This document shows, piece after piece, positions 11,501 to 26,027 of a stretch of 64,000 bases of DNA. The DNA is taken from positions 5,553,493 to 5,617,492 of the forward strand of contig NC_052517.1 in the NCBI RefSeq assembly GCF_014356525.2, read 5' to 3'. The DNA is from Nilaparvata lugens (Eukaryota > Arthropoda > Insecta > Hemiptera > Delphacidae). How positions within the stretch are numbered: the first letter of the stretch is position 1; each line of letters opens with the position of its first letter. The notes under the pieces are model-generated. The model did not search any database. It saw only the letters and a program-made list of their open reading frames with translations, and had not been told where the DNA came from. Position numbers and translations under genes: made by a program.

Positions 11501-13136
11501 CTTCATAGTGAATGATTAAATAGAATCAACAGTTTGCAATTGAATAATCACATTTTCTCAAGTTTCGAATCTATTTTCAATTTTAGGTAAAAATGTTACT
11601 TGACATTAATTGTAGAGATTTCCATGCTGAATCTTTTCCACTTTAAATTTTTCATTTAAATTGCATCTGAAGCCTGATAATTAGGTATCTAAAATCAAAC
11701 TTTGCATAGATGGGGCAATCACCTTTTGCTCGTAGTAAAATGGCTCAACTAATTCGTATGAGGAAGAGGAAACTATACCAGAAACGATCAAAACCAATAG
11801 TTGAGAACTATAAAACTCTTTTTAGATTCAACCATGATATATATCACCATTATTCCTACAAAAGATATAAAGATAGCCATCACAAAATAGAAAATAGGCA
11901 TTTAAGAAGATGAGAGTGTAGACGATTATAAGAAGGCTATTGATATTATAAGAATATGCTGAAGATTATTATAGAGATGACATTTTTTCACACTATTTTT
12001 TCAAAATTCTAAACTCAACTAACCTAAAACTCAATTCATAGATAGAAAACAGAGCAGACGACGCAAACACAAGCGATGCCCCCTATTTGCATATTTAGCG
12101 CTTCCGTGGGCTATAAAAACAAAGTAAGGCCACAAAGGCGAATCAGCTGATAAAAAATCTTTAAAATACGTGATCATTTGCTCCAGAGTTCAGGAGTATA
12201 AGGTAAAGCTTATTCATATCAAAATGAGCAAATGCTTATGCTTCTACCTAATGCTCATGAGCAAAACCTTATGCTCCATGCTCATGTTCATGAGCATATG
12301 CTTTGGTTTTATTCATATGGCCCAATATCACCACAATATGATACAGTATCACCACATATAATACAGTATCAACACAATGGCCCATATGAATAAAACCAGA
12401 GCAAATGCTCATGAGCAAGAGCATGGAGCATAAGGTTTTGCTCATAAGCATTAGGTAGAAGCATAAGCATTTGCTCATTTCCATATGAATAAGCTTTAAG
12501 TACATTATGCTCCTGAAACCTGGAGCATATGTTCACGTATTTTAAAGATATTCCATCAGCTGATTCACTTTTGTAGCCTTACTTTGTTTTTATAGCTCAC
12601 GGAAGCGCCAAATAATATGCAAGTGGGGGGCACCGCTTGTGTTTGCATCGTCTGCTCTGTTTTCTATTTATGAATGAGTTTTAGGTTAGTTGAGTTTAGA
12701 ATTTTGAAATAATAGCGTGAAAAAATGTCATCTCTATAATAATCTTCAGCATATTCTTAATTCTTATAATATCAATAGCCTTCTTATAATGGCCCATATG
12801 AATAAAACCAGAGCAAATGCTCATGAGCAAAAGCATTGAGCATAAGGTTTTGCTCATGAGCAAAAGGTAGAAGCAAAAGCATTTGTTCATTTTGATATGA
12901 ATAAACTTTACCTTATACTCTTACCTTATGCTCCTGAACTCTGGAGCGAATGCTCACGTATTTTAAAGATGTTTCAGCTGATTCACTTTTTTTATTATTA
13001 TTATTTTTATTGCATCCCAAACATCGGAATAATCAGACTGAGGATAAGTCAAAAAGAGCAACCTAAAGGAGGTTCTCAACACATATCATAATACATTAAT
13101 TATAAAATACTGTAATTATACAATAGTTACATGAAA

Positions 13137-13205
<69 letters not shown>

Positions 13206-16200
13206 GCCTTACTTTGTTTTTATAGCTCACGGAAGCGCTAAATATGCAAGTAGGGTGCACCGCTTGTATTTGCGTCGTCTGCTCTGTTTTCTATTTATGA
13301 ATAGAGTTTTAGGTTAGTTGAGTTTAGAATTTTGAAATAATATCGTGGAAAAATGTCATCTCTATAATAATCTTAACAGCATATTCTTATAATCGCCTAC
13401 ACTCTCATCTTCTTAAATGCCTATTTCCTATTTTGTGATGGCTATCTTAAAACAGGTAGCTTTTGTATTTATTCTTTAGTAGGAATAATGGTGATATAAT
13501 ATATATCATGGTTGAATCTAAAAAGAGTTTTATAGTTCTCAACTATTGGTTGTGATCGTAGCTGGTATAGTTTCCTCTTCCTTACACGAATTAGTTGAGC
13601 CATTTTACTATGAGCAAAAAGTGATTATCTGCTCTAGACTAGACTCACCTTTTTTGAAGCATTTGCTTCAAAAGTTGAGCAAATGCTCTAGTCTATTCAT
13701 ACAATTTTGAGTATAAGCTTTTACTTTTGAGCAAATGCTCAAACTATTTTTTTGGTGAGCATGAGCAAAAGGTTTTGCTCACGTTTATTCATAGAAAATG
13801 AAGCAAATGCTTCATATTTTAGAAGTATAAGCAAATGCTCAACTTTATTCATATGGCCCAATGTCTACACTCTCATCTTCTTAAATGCCTATTTCCTTGT
13901 GCCTTAAATGCCTATTTTGTGATGGCTATCTTTATATCGGGTAGCTATCTTTTGTATTTATTCTTTTGTAGGAATAATGATGATATATATCATGGTTCAA
14001 TCTGAAAAGAGTTTTATAGTTCTCAACTATTGGTTGTGATCGAATCTGGTATAGTTTCCTCTTCATACGAATTAGTTGAGCCATTTTACTATGAGCAAAA
14101 GGTGATGATCTGCCCTAGACTAGACTCACCTTTTTTGAAGCATTTGCTTCAAAAGTTGAGCAAATGCTCTAGTCTATTCATACAATTTTGAGTATAAGCT
14201 TTTACTTTTGAGCAAATGCTCAAACTATTTTTTTGGTGAGCATGAGCAAAAGGTTTTGCTCACGTTTATTCATAGAAAATGAAGCAAATGCTTCATATTT
14301 TAGAAGTATAAGCAAATGCTCAACTTTATTCATATGGGCCATTTTGATACAGTATCATCTCAACTTGATACACAAAACAATAATTTGATACAAAACTTCC
14401 AAATGAATTCTACAAACCATGGCATATTTTCTTATGTTATCTTTTCTCTATGGATCTAATCACCAGTGGGAACTCGCTTCGCTCGTTCAATAAATACCTT
14501 GAAAGACAGTCCCTTAGTGTTGCTAGGCTGTCTACAAATGGATAGAAGACAGACTAGCATAATAGAAGCCAATATTAGGCACATTGTAATGTGCTGACTG
14601 GACCCCTCTATTAGATGCATCTCCCATTGTACTAGGCAGAAGGATAGGACTATTGATAGAATACCTGAAAAAGAGGAAAAAGTATTATTGGCTTTGAGGT
14701 CTAACGGGTCGCCGGAGTTCCATCTGCCCTGAAAACTGCCACTCACCAAAAAAATCTGGTGTGGCGCACTCACACAACTTTCCTTGCCGTTATGAAAATT
14801 GATCACCTGACGCTAGTGTTCCCGCGTATCTCAAGTATCTCAAGTCTACTACTATTCAAAGAGCCAGCTGGTGACAGGACAATAATGCTATAGACACACG
14901 AGCTCTGCTATCTCTCCATAGTGAATGATTATTTAATAGAATCAACAGTTGTCAACAGTTTGCAATTGAAATAATCACATTTTCTCGAATTTCGAGCTTA
15001 TTTTCAATTTTAGGTGAAAATGTTACTGAACATTAATTGTAGAGATTTTCATACTGAATATTTTCCACTTGGAATTTTTTGTTTAAATTGTATCTGAAGC
15101 CTGTTAATTGAGAATCTAAAATCAAACTTTGCCTAGATGGGGCGGAGCTCCTGAAATTTTTACAGATATGGGACTTATGGCAGTTGATAGAACTGAGAAA
15201 ATCTCAAAAAACCCTGTTTTTGACAACATTTTCGCCATTTTAGCCGCCATATTTTATTGAATTTGATCGAAATTGTTCGTGTCGGATCCTTATATAGTAA
15301 GGACCTTAAGTTCCAAATTTCAAGTCATTCCGTTAATTGGGAGATGAGATATTGTGTACACAGACGCACATACACTCATACACACACACACACACACACA
15401 CATACAGACCAATACCCAAAAACCACTTTTTTGGACTCAGGGGACCTTGAAACGTATAGAAATTTACAAATTAGGGTACCTTAATTTTTTTCGGAAAGCA
15501 ATAATTTCCTTACCTATGGTAATAGGGCAAGGAAAGTAAAAATGGTCAGTTTTTACGGACGCTACCAAAGTGGAACAGTGAAAGACAAACTGGGTCTATT
15601 CCTATTTTACATCTATCATTTTTTGGCAGCACTGAACCTGTATTCCTCTTAGTTTGTAGTAACATTAAAAAGGCTGAAAATTAAATAGGCCTAAGTGTTT
15701 GATAGGAGTTATCATTGGTTTTAGTAATATTCTTGAATTGGGGAATCCCATCATATTCAGGTAATCAATAAATTTATGAAAACATAATAGTGTGTGATTA
15801 CATAACCTCATCTTTTGGACAACATTAACATTTTATCGAAATTTTTGGAGAGAAATAGTACAGGCTCAGCCTAGTTTTTCCTCCAATGTCATAAATGTAT
15901 TATGATTATAGTATTTTATACAATAAATGAATAAATAATGTTAATATCATTTTTTCTTGAATCTCCTTCTAGTATCTAACTGTATTGGAAACAAAACTGA
16001 GATATTTATAGGCTCAGATCAGAGAAGGTGGTCAATTTGGGTTATCCATTTTATAGGTTAGTAATTCTTATAATTATTATTAATGATCATCATCCTGGCT
16101 CTACTCAATAGAAAAATTCTATTGACCGAACCGTTGACTGCTTGACCATTTACTCGAAATTGATAGTTGAATATGATGAATAGAATGGAATACTATTTAT

Positions 16201-19200
16201 TACTTTATACAAACGTTAATATTATATTGAAATGAAATTTTTATTTATTATTTTTTTAAAGAGTATGGATACTTTAATAAATTGAGCTTTTATATACCAG
16301 CGAGTTTTAGATCAGTTTCCGCTAACGGTACCACAAACAATAACAAGAAAACATGTGGACTGTGGATTTCCGCGAGTAAACCAAGCTTGTCGTGTGCTTG
16401 AAGCGACCTAGTTTGTCATCGTCCCAGTCTGACGAAATAGCCAAATTCATCCCAATTTATTTCCGCGAGTAAACCAAGCTTGTCGTGTGCTTGAAGCGAC
16501 CTAGTTTGTCACCGTCCCAGTCTGACGAAATAGCCAAATTCATCCCAATTTATTTCCGCGAGTAAACCAAGCTTTTCGTGTGCTTGAAGCGACCTAGTTT
16601 GTCACCGTCCCAGTCTGACGAAATAGCCAAATTCATCCCAATTTATTTCCGCGAGTAAACCAAGCTTGTCGTGTGCTTGAAGCGACCTAGTTTGTCATCA
16701 TCCCAGTCTGACGAAATAGCCAAATTCATCCCAATTTATTTCCGCGAGTAAACCAAGCTTGTCGTGTGCTTGAAGCGACCTAGTTTGTCATCGTCCCAGT
16801 CTGACGAAATAGCCAAATTCATCCCAATTGATTTCCGCGAGTAAACCAAGCTTGTCGTGTGCTTGAAGCGACCTAGTTTGTCATCGTCCCAGTCTGACGA
16901 AATAGCCAAATTCATCCCAATTGATTTCCGCGAGTAAACCAAGCTTGTCGTGTGCTTGAAGCGACCTAGTTTGTCATCGTCCCAGTTTGACGAAATAGCC
17001 AAATTCGTCCCAATTTTTTGGTTGTGATGGTTTTAAGGGCTGGCGATACTCTGCGACCCCACTACAACTACCTGAAGGTAGAAATGCAACAGGTTGATGG
17101 GATCGGAAAGGGTTGTCCTATTGTTTATAAAGGAGGCAATATTTCTTCCTTCATCCTTTTTCTATTGTTCTATAATAGTTGAAGAGTATTGAAAGCAGGC
17201 TGAGGAACGGCGGGAGAAGCCTTCACCAATTATGTAAGGGGGGGAAAGAACTATGATAACGAAAGAGAACAGAATAACTAGAACTTAAATGAATCTTCAA
17301 CATATTTACATTTAAACAAAACAAGATTAATTTTATTATAAAAACATTGATATTAATTAATGGGGAAAACACTCGCTTGCTGCTAATGAAGATTCAATCT
17401 TTGTGGTTATGATTAATTAACAAAGAAAACTCAAAAAGGATAACACCTACCTTTTCAAGATGGCTTCCCCCTTTGGCATTCACTGGTTGAAACGCGACGT
17501 TAATTATTAGTTAAAAATCAAAATAACTGATCTAGTGAAATGGGTTCAGATCCCATCTTATTCAATAATACAATTCTCTTTAAACTGCCCGAACTGCGAC
17601 AGGAAAACTGTATTATAAAACAAGAACAAAATCTATCCTTTTAACCAGAACAGCCGGACTTTACTGTCAGTCCTAACGAACGAGCTCTCCCGCAAAAGCT
17701 GAATTTTGGGTATTAATATAAACTCAGTCAATGCCAAACATGAAAGCCATTTCAAGTACATATTTTTAATCTGTCGCACAAGCGGCACGTTTGTTATTAG
17801 AAACAAAAGAGAAGCTACGTTAATATTGACAACAAATGAAATAAACAATCTTTCTGTCGATGACAAAGATTGTTCAAAGACAAAAACACTGTTCATTGAA
17901 CTTTTTTAATTTGAAAACTCTAAAATTCTGATCAATATGAGATGAATATATGATTCATATATATGTCCCATATGACCAGGTGACAGTATATGATAATTTT
18001 CTTGATTTTGAGCCTTCCCTGTTGCTGTTGACTATAGAGAGAACGTTTCGGAGTAGATATTTCATGGACCCATGTGACGTCGTATTATTCAACCCCATAC
18101 TGGCCGGTATGAAACTGCTATAAAATTACACTTCAAACTTTCATTAAAACACAAAATTCATATATTGAATCAAACCTTGGGTTTCACTACCTAGTATAGT
18201 TCATTTGACGAGAAAATAAAGTAAAAGCATTAAGAAATCAATCTCTGTATAGTGAGGTCCACATTAAAATGGCAGTGAAGAAAGATAGGAGAAAAACGTT
18301 GCCAAGTCTCTCCATTTTGCCACTGACTGTACACAGCTGTTACTCAATTCATCCCATTAAATTTAATCTAATAATAATTATAATTTCCTTGATTAAATGA
18401 TCAATTTAAATTCAAATTAATCAAGAAAATTTATTTTTTCATAATTTGATTCAAAAAGTTTCTTTCATAAGATCAGATTTTTATTTTCATACAAACCTGA
18501 AATGGCGGCTAATTTGAAAAGCTGTGATACAACAATCTGAATTTCAAAACAACAGAAATTGAGTTATTTGGTAGGTATTCTATTCCAATTTCCTTTAAAA
18601 ATAATAGAAATCCCATTTAAAAATAAGTAATTTCAATGGATTAATTCTGAAATAACTTTTCAATATAATGAATACCGGTACGAGTAGGTCTAACCTATAC
18701 AGGTAGGCTAACTGAAGCATGGATGAAGTCTAGGATGGTTAGTTATCAACTTTTAAAATGTCATTTCAGGTATTTTAATTTGTGTTTCTCATACGGTTAT
18801 GTATAAAAATTATTTCATTGTTTCAAAAATACATTTTAAATCAATTATACGACTTGTGTACTCAAGTATTTTGATAGAATGAAGAAAAAATGGCGGCTGA
18901 GAATTGTTTGTTTACTTTTGTACAGTCACTGTCAAAAGTAAAAATAAAATATTCTGGCAAACGAACAACATTGCAAAGCTAGAAAGAGATAGCGCTATTT
19001 CTTTTGTTGTATGATAGAAAAGGACAGCAACAGTATTGTCAATCGTACACTGCCATTATAACATGGACCTCACTATAGACTTTAAACAGCTGGAGTCAGA
19101 AAATTAGCTTTCCGAAACGGGGCGTAGTCTTATTCATAGTCAAAGTCACGTTTAAATTAAATTTCGAAAAACTAGAAAATTGAACACAAAATAAAATAGT

Positions 19201-22200
19201 GTAAAGATCCAGCTTTTTTTGAATTATTTAGGAATATTTTATTTCGTCTAGGAAAAACGTTTCCAATCATAGAAATGAGAAAATAAACATTTTGCAGCAA
19301 CTATTTACTATTTACATGTTCATCATGTGTATGATACGTTCAATCTAATAGGATCTATGAGGATTAAGTTAATAACATTTTGTTATTAACTTTGGTGTGA
19401 ACGCAGCTTCACTCTAAAAAGTCCAAAATATTAACTAGATGCTATTAGTGTAGAATAGTAAAACATAGTATATCATTCTAAGAACTATAAATATATTTAA
19501 CTATCTAAAACACTTTAAAGTTTGTAATATGAATTAAAACAGGAGACACAAGACATAAATAGATTGAAAACACTCAAAAACTTACATTAGAAATGGAAAT
19601 TTTCGGGAACTGAGTTCCCTTCCTCAACCGAGCAGTGAGTGGTACAGTTTAAACTCAGTTCCCGAAAATTTCAGTTTCTAATGTAAGTTTTTAAGTGTTT
19701 TCAATCTATTTATCTCCTGTTTTAATTCATTTAACTATATAAATATATAGTTAAATATAAACTATAAATATATAGTTAAACTATTAACTATAATTTCCTC
19801 TTTCGTTGAAAAAAGTGTATGCTATTGTACTCCAGAGCGAAGCTCGGTCCCCCGATATCAATAAAATAAAGGGAAGAACTGGCTTATACATGTAGGGGAT
19901 AGGAAATTCACGAATGACGCATCATCACGTCTCAACTACTCAACTCATTAACTTCACATTTTGCATATACATTCTTAGTTTACCGAGGATAGTTATTAGG
20001 CTTATTTTCCAGCACACATCATTTTAGCAATATTGTCTTTGAAGGTGTTAATATCATTGTTACTGTTATTCTTTTGTTGTATATTGCTTTTACTCATTGT
20101 ATTTTCGCCACACTGCACAGAAAGCAGCTGTTTTCCAGTCCCTAAGTAGATCTGAAAGACATTGTTTGCAGACGACTCTCGTCTGACGTAAGAAACAGGT
20201 TTCTTTCCGGCTAAGGCTGGAAAGAGTACCCTTTCCGGCGTTCAGTTCCCCCCCCCTCTCATAAAACATTCTTATTCAATTTATTATTCTTATATAGCTG
20301 ATGCCAAAACGTTAGGCGGCTTCGTGGGTCATATGGTGTAACCTACTCACAGCTCGTGGGTCACATGGTGTAACCTACTCACAGCTCATAGGTCACTTGG
20401 TGTAACCTACTCACAGCTCATAGGTCACATGGTGTAACCTACTCACAGCTCATAGGTCACATGGTGTAACCTACTCACAGCTCGTAGTTCACTTGGTGTA
20501 ACCTACTCACAGCTCGTTGGTCACTTGGTGTAACCTACTCACAGCTCATAGGTCACTTGGTGTAACCTACTCACAGCTCGTGGGTCACATGGTGTAACAT
20601 ACTCACAGCTCATAGGTCACTTGGTGTAACCTACTCACAGCTCGTAGGTCACTTGGTGTAACCTACTCACAGCTCATAGGTCACTTGGTGTAACCTACTC
20701 ACAGCTGATGCAACGCATCTATTTATTGTCTCTTTTGATTTAAAAATCATCACCTAAGCCAAGCTAGATGACAACGCTACTTGACAACATCAGCTGTTGG
20801 AACACACAAGAGACCCACGAAACCGCCTAACTTTTTGGCGTCAGCTATACCTGTAGTGTGGCGAAAAATATCGTACGCGACTCTCTCAGAAAGGTGTTTA
20901 TGGTATTTGGATAACATATTCCCGTGCTCGGCAAGCCTCGCCCAGGAAACTATCCTCATACCGTAAACACTAACTTTCTGTGCTTGTAGCGTAATATACT
21001 ATTTTGTGTAATTGATTATGTAATTTTGTGTATTTGATTATGTAATGATTATTAATAAATAGATAAAAATAAATGTGTGTTGTCAATAAATTGAAGATTG
21101 AAATTGAAAAAATACTCACAAAAAGTAACAATCTGTGTGCTAGCGACAAACGAAGTCACTTTGGTAGCTTCCGTTACAACGCCGAAATTAAAAAGTTGCT
21201 TAGCAACTGAGCAACATGTCACCTCGTTGTTGCTAGTTAGAAGTCTTGTGTGTTCGTTCACTCTCGACTGTCTAGAATCAGTTGCTTCGTTGCTTTCACG
21301 GTATCTAAACACAGAAGATTGAAAATTATAAACTCTATAATTATTGACCGAGCGAAGTGAGGTCTAAGATTCAAGTCGACGGTTTGGCATTTCTCTTAAT
21401 GTTTAAATGTTGCGCATTTACGGCGAAGCGCGGTAATAGATTTTCATGAAATTTGACAGGTATGTTCATTTTTAAATTGCGCGTCGACGTATGTACAAGG
21501 TTTTTGGAAATTTTGCATTTCAAGGAAAATATAAAAGGAAAAAGGAGCCTCCTTCATACGACAATATTAGAGTAAAAATCAGACTATAGAATTATTCATC
21601 ATAAATCAGCTGACAAGTGATTACACAGATGTGTGGAGAAGCCAGTCTATTACTGTATTTCCATAAGGTCTGTAGTTACAATCAGGTACTTATGGATAAC
21701 TAGTAGTTCTATGAACAGTAGACCTTACGCAGTATTCTCATCCACAAGTACGTGATTGAAACTATAGACCTTATGGAAATACAGCAATAGACTGGATCCT
21801 CCACACATCTGTGTAATCACTTGTCAGCTGATTTATGATGAATAATTGTATAGTCTGATTTTTACTCTAATACTTGCGTATGAAGGAGGCTCCTTTTTCC
21901 TTTTATATTATCCTTGAAATGAAAAATTTCCAAAAACCTTGTATATTCGTCAACGCGCAATTAAAAAAGGAACATACCTGTCAAATTTCATGAAAATCTA
22001 TCACCGCGTTTCGCCGTAGATGCGCAACATATAAACATTAAGAGAAATGCCAAACCGTCGACTTGAATCTTAAGGTGCGTACATATTTAGGCGCCGCAAA
22101 CATGAGCAATTCACTTTTAATCAGCTGATGCCAAGCTTTTTATATCTGTATCTTACCGTTTCTGTAGAAATACAGATATAGTCAGCTGATTAAAAGTGAA

Positions 22201-23712
22201 TTGCTCATGTTCGCGGCGTGTATATTTGTACGCACCTTTAGACCTCACTTCGCTCGGTCAATAAAGGAAAGAACTGGCTTATACACGTAGGGGAAATTCG
22301 TGTCATTCGTGTATCGATACGAAAGACGAGTTTGTATCAAAATTAATATGAAATTGAGTTGTTTGTATCAAGTTTGGAGGAGGATTTGATACGGAAGTGA
22401 GTTGTTTGTATCAAGTTTGGTGGAGGATTTGATACGGAAGTGAGTTGTTTGTATCATGTTTGGTGGAGGATTTGATACGGAAGTGAGTGGTTTTTATCAA
22501 GTTTGGTGGAGGATTTGATACGGGAGTGAGTTGTTTGTATAACGTTTGGTGGAGGATTTGATACGGAAGTGAGTTGTTTGTATCAAATCTGAAATATAAT
22601 AAAGGAAAGTACAGGCTTATACACGTACGGGATACGAAATTCACGAATGACGCATCATCACGTCTCAACTACTCAACTGATTAACTTTAAATCTTGCATA
22701 CAGATTCTTAATTAACCGAGGATGGTTCCATAGTGGGGTCCACGTTATAATGGCAGTGGAGAAAGATGGAAGAACAACGTTGCCGATCCTCTGTCTTGAC
22801 AATGCCTTCTATAGACGGTAGCTGATACAGGTTTATTGATGTAATATTAACGCTTCATTCTCATTTAAAATAATCAATTATATTTTATTAAGCAAGAAAT
22901 GATATTTTTCAATAATTTCATAATTAAGATGAAATATTTTGTCAATTAATTATCAATTCTACATTGTTAAAAGACGATCTGGCAACAGAGCAAAGCGAGA
23001 AAGAGATGACGCTATCCGTTTTGCTGAATGATAGACAAGGATAGCAATACCATTTATAATCAAACACAGTCATTATAACGTGAACCTCACTATACGTCTA
23101 TTTCAAACTCTTCAAGATTTCAGTAGGTCAAGTTTTCAGTTTGTCAAGTTTTGTTAGTGTTAAATAATATTTTACCTCAAAAGTAGTACACAAGCAGCTA
23201 CTATGGTATAAGCTACCAGTGTCCCCATAGACATCATATCCACCAAATGCTTTAGTTGGAAAGCAGCCGCCATGATTCCTGAAATATAATCAAAAATAAA
23301 GTTTTAAAATTATTTATTAATTTAATTACTAGTAGTTCTGTGAACAGTAGACCTCACGCAGTTTTATCATCCACAAGTATGTGATGTCACCTGTTCTAGT
23401 TGATACAGTTGAATCATAATTCACTCTTAAAAACTGTTATTTGTTCTCTCCAAAATCAAAAACTCACTTATGTTAATAAACTCAGTTCATGTTTGAATTT
23501 GTATCCCATATGATGATTTATCCAGTTTCGTGATAATCTTTCCATATGATAAAAATATTTGTCATACATGACATCAAAACCTATTCAATTTTTACTTTCC
23601 TTGCCCTATTACCATAGGTAAGGGAAGTATTGCTTTCCGAAAAAATTAAGGTTCCCAAATTTCTATACGTTTCAAGGACCCCTGAGTCCAAAAAAGTGGT
23701 TTTTGTGTATTG

Positions 23713-23808
<96 letters not shown>

Positions 23809-25991
23809 GTATGACTGTATGTGCGTCTGTGTACACTATATCTCATCTCCCAATAAACGGAATGACTTGAAATTTGGAACTTATGGTCCTTACAATATAA
23901 GGATCCGACACGAACAATTTCGAGTAAATGCAATTCAAGATGGCGGCAGAAATGGAAAAAAATGTTGTCAAAAACAGGGTTTTTCGCGATTTTCTCGTAA
24001 ACGGCTTCAACGATTTTGATCAAATTTATACCTAAAATTGTCATTGATAAGTTCTATCAACTGCCACAAGTCCCATATCTGTAAAATTTTCAGGAGCTCC
24101 GCCCCATCTATGCAAAGTTTGATTTTAGATTCCCAATTATCAGGCTTCAGATACAATTTAAATGAAAAATTTCAAGTGGTAAAGATTGAGCATGAAAATC
24201 TCTACAATTAATTTTCAGTAACATTTTCACCTAAAATTGCAAATAAGCTCGAAATTCGAGAAAATGTGATTATCCAATTGCAAACTGTTGGCAACTGTTG
24301 ATTCTATTAAATGATTCACTATGAAGAGATAGCAGACCTCGTATGTCTCCAGCGTTATTGTCCTGTCACCAGCTGGCTCAGATCTTTGTTTATAAGTAGA
24401 CTTGAGATGCGCGTGAACACTAGCGTCAGGTGATCAATTTTCATAACGGCAAGGAAAGTTGTGTGAGTGCGCCACACCAGATTTTTGAAATATTATTTTG
24501 TGAATTGGAGATCTGGTCGCGGATTTAATTATCAAATATAATTGATAAAGCGAGAAGATCTCCAATGTACAAAGATGAAACGTGTGTTTTATCACGTTTC
24601 GTGAAGGCAATATTATGTTTTTAGCTCCCTGCTATACAAACAAGAGTGAGTTGACTTTTGGTCTGTGAACCAAGGTTGCATGTGTTTTTCACATAAATAG
24701 ATTTGGAATTTTTCTCTCGAGGCCCGTATTACTTGAACCGTTTGTGAAGTGAGTTGTTGAGTTAAGGCATTGGTTACCTGAAGGATTCTGTCTTGAGAAT
24801 TCAATTATAGGCTGTCGCAGTCCGGGCAGTTTAAACCTACATAATTGTATTTTCAGGATTTGAATCTTGTAGGGAAAGCTGGTGTTTTTTATTCAATCAA
24901 CTGGCAGAGTTTTTTTTATTTAGATTAGGGAGTGTTTTAACTGGACCTTGAAAAACAGGCCAAGGGACTCTTGTTAAGGTAAAGTAAGATAATAGTTAAT
25001 TGTACATTTTTTTTTATTTTTCAGATCTATAATATTCTAAATAGTAATTTTTGTTTTTTTTTATTTATTTTAATCATAAACTGAACGACCACAGATCAGC
25101 AAAGCGAGAAGCACCTGGAATATTCATCTGATTATTATTTCGTAATAAATTCTAATTCTAATTTCGTAAAAAAACATTATTGAATTTGTTTCTAATATCA
25201 AAGACCTGTACGATCTTTCTTGTTTTTCATTTTCCCACCCTTACATATTTGGTGAAGGCACATCTTGCTTACATATTTCTCAACTATTTTAAAATTGAAT
25301 CGGCCTGAGGAGAAAGGGAACATGTCAAAATTTTCCTTTTTTCATGGTTGAAATGAGTTGTTTACTGTGGGATAAATCGATTGGAGTTGAAAGGGAACAT
25401 GTCAGCATTCTCTTTATACGAGAAACAGATATCGTATTTTTGCTGTACTGGAGTGAAAGGGAACTAGTCATGACACACATGTCTCCTTTTAACCCCAAAC
25501 ATTCGAAAATCAACTGTTTGTCAGTTGTGATTTTTATGCTATTGTTGGGTTACCTTTGATTCACGCGTTTCTTTGAGGTTAGATTGCTTTCGGTTGAGGT
25601 GTTTATTGTAAAAGTTGAAGAGTGATAATTTATAATATCATCATGAGTAAAAGGAAGTTGACAAAAAACTCAATTTTAAGGGGTGAATTCTATATAAGTG
25701 CTTATACTGGATTAAAATTGTTGTCTTAGAAGAGTTTGCACCCTAATGACAAAAAACAATTTTGAAATTATCAATACTTTTATCTTTATTCAGTTTTTTC
25801 TCTCCCCTGAAAAATTATGATTTTTGACATGTTTCCTTTCTCTTCAGACTGATTCAATTAATAATTCTCATCAAGAATACTAGTAGTTCTGTGAACAGTA
25901 GACCCCACGCAGTTTTCTCATCCACAAGTATCTGATGTCACCTGCTGTTAATTGGGTGATGAGATATTGTGAACACAGACACAGACACACT

Positions 25992-26027
<36 letters not shown>

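Noticed and set aside
14498..14723. A longer exon 10 starting at 14723 (acceptor after CAGGGCAG), in frame with exon 8
   Set aside because: It is phase-compatible, but the acceptor at 14664 has a far better pyrimidine tract, and exon 9 at 21120-21304 fits the required phases and family sequence.
17633..17909. Opposite-strand frames of 87 and 67 codons in a transporter intron
   Set aside because: They overlap each other, resemble no known protein, and neither fits the transporter phases.
20328..20710. A 32-bp repeat array that could be mistaken for a CRISPR array
   Set aside because: Units are directly tandem with no spacers, no cas genes are nearby, and the genome is eukaryotic with introns.
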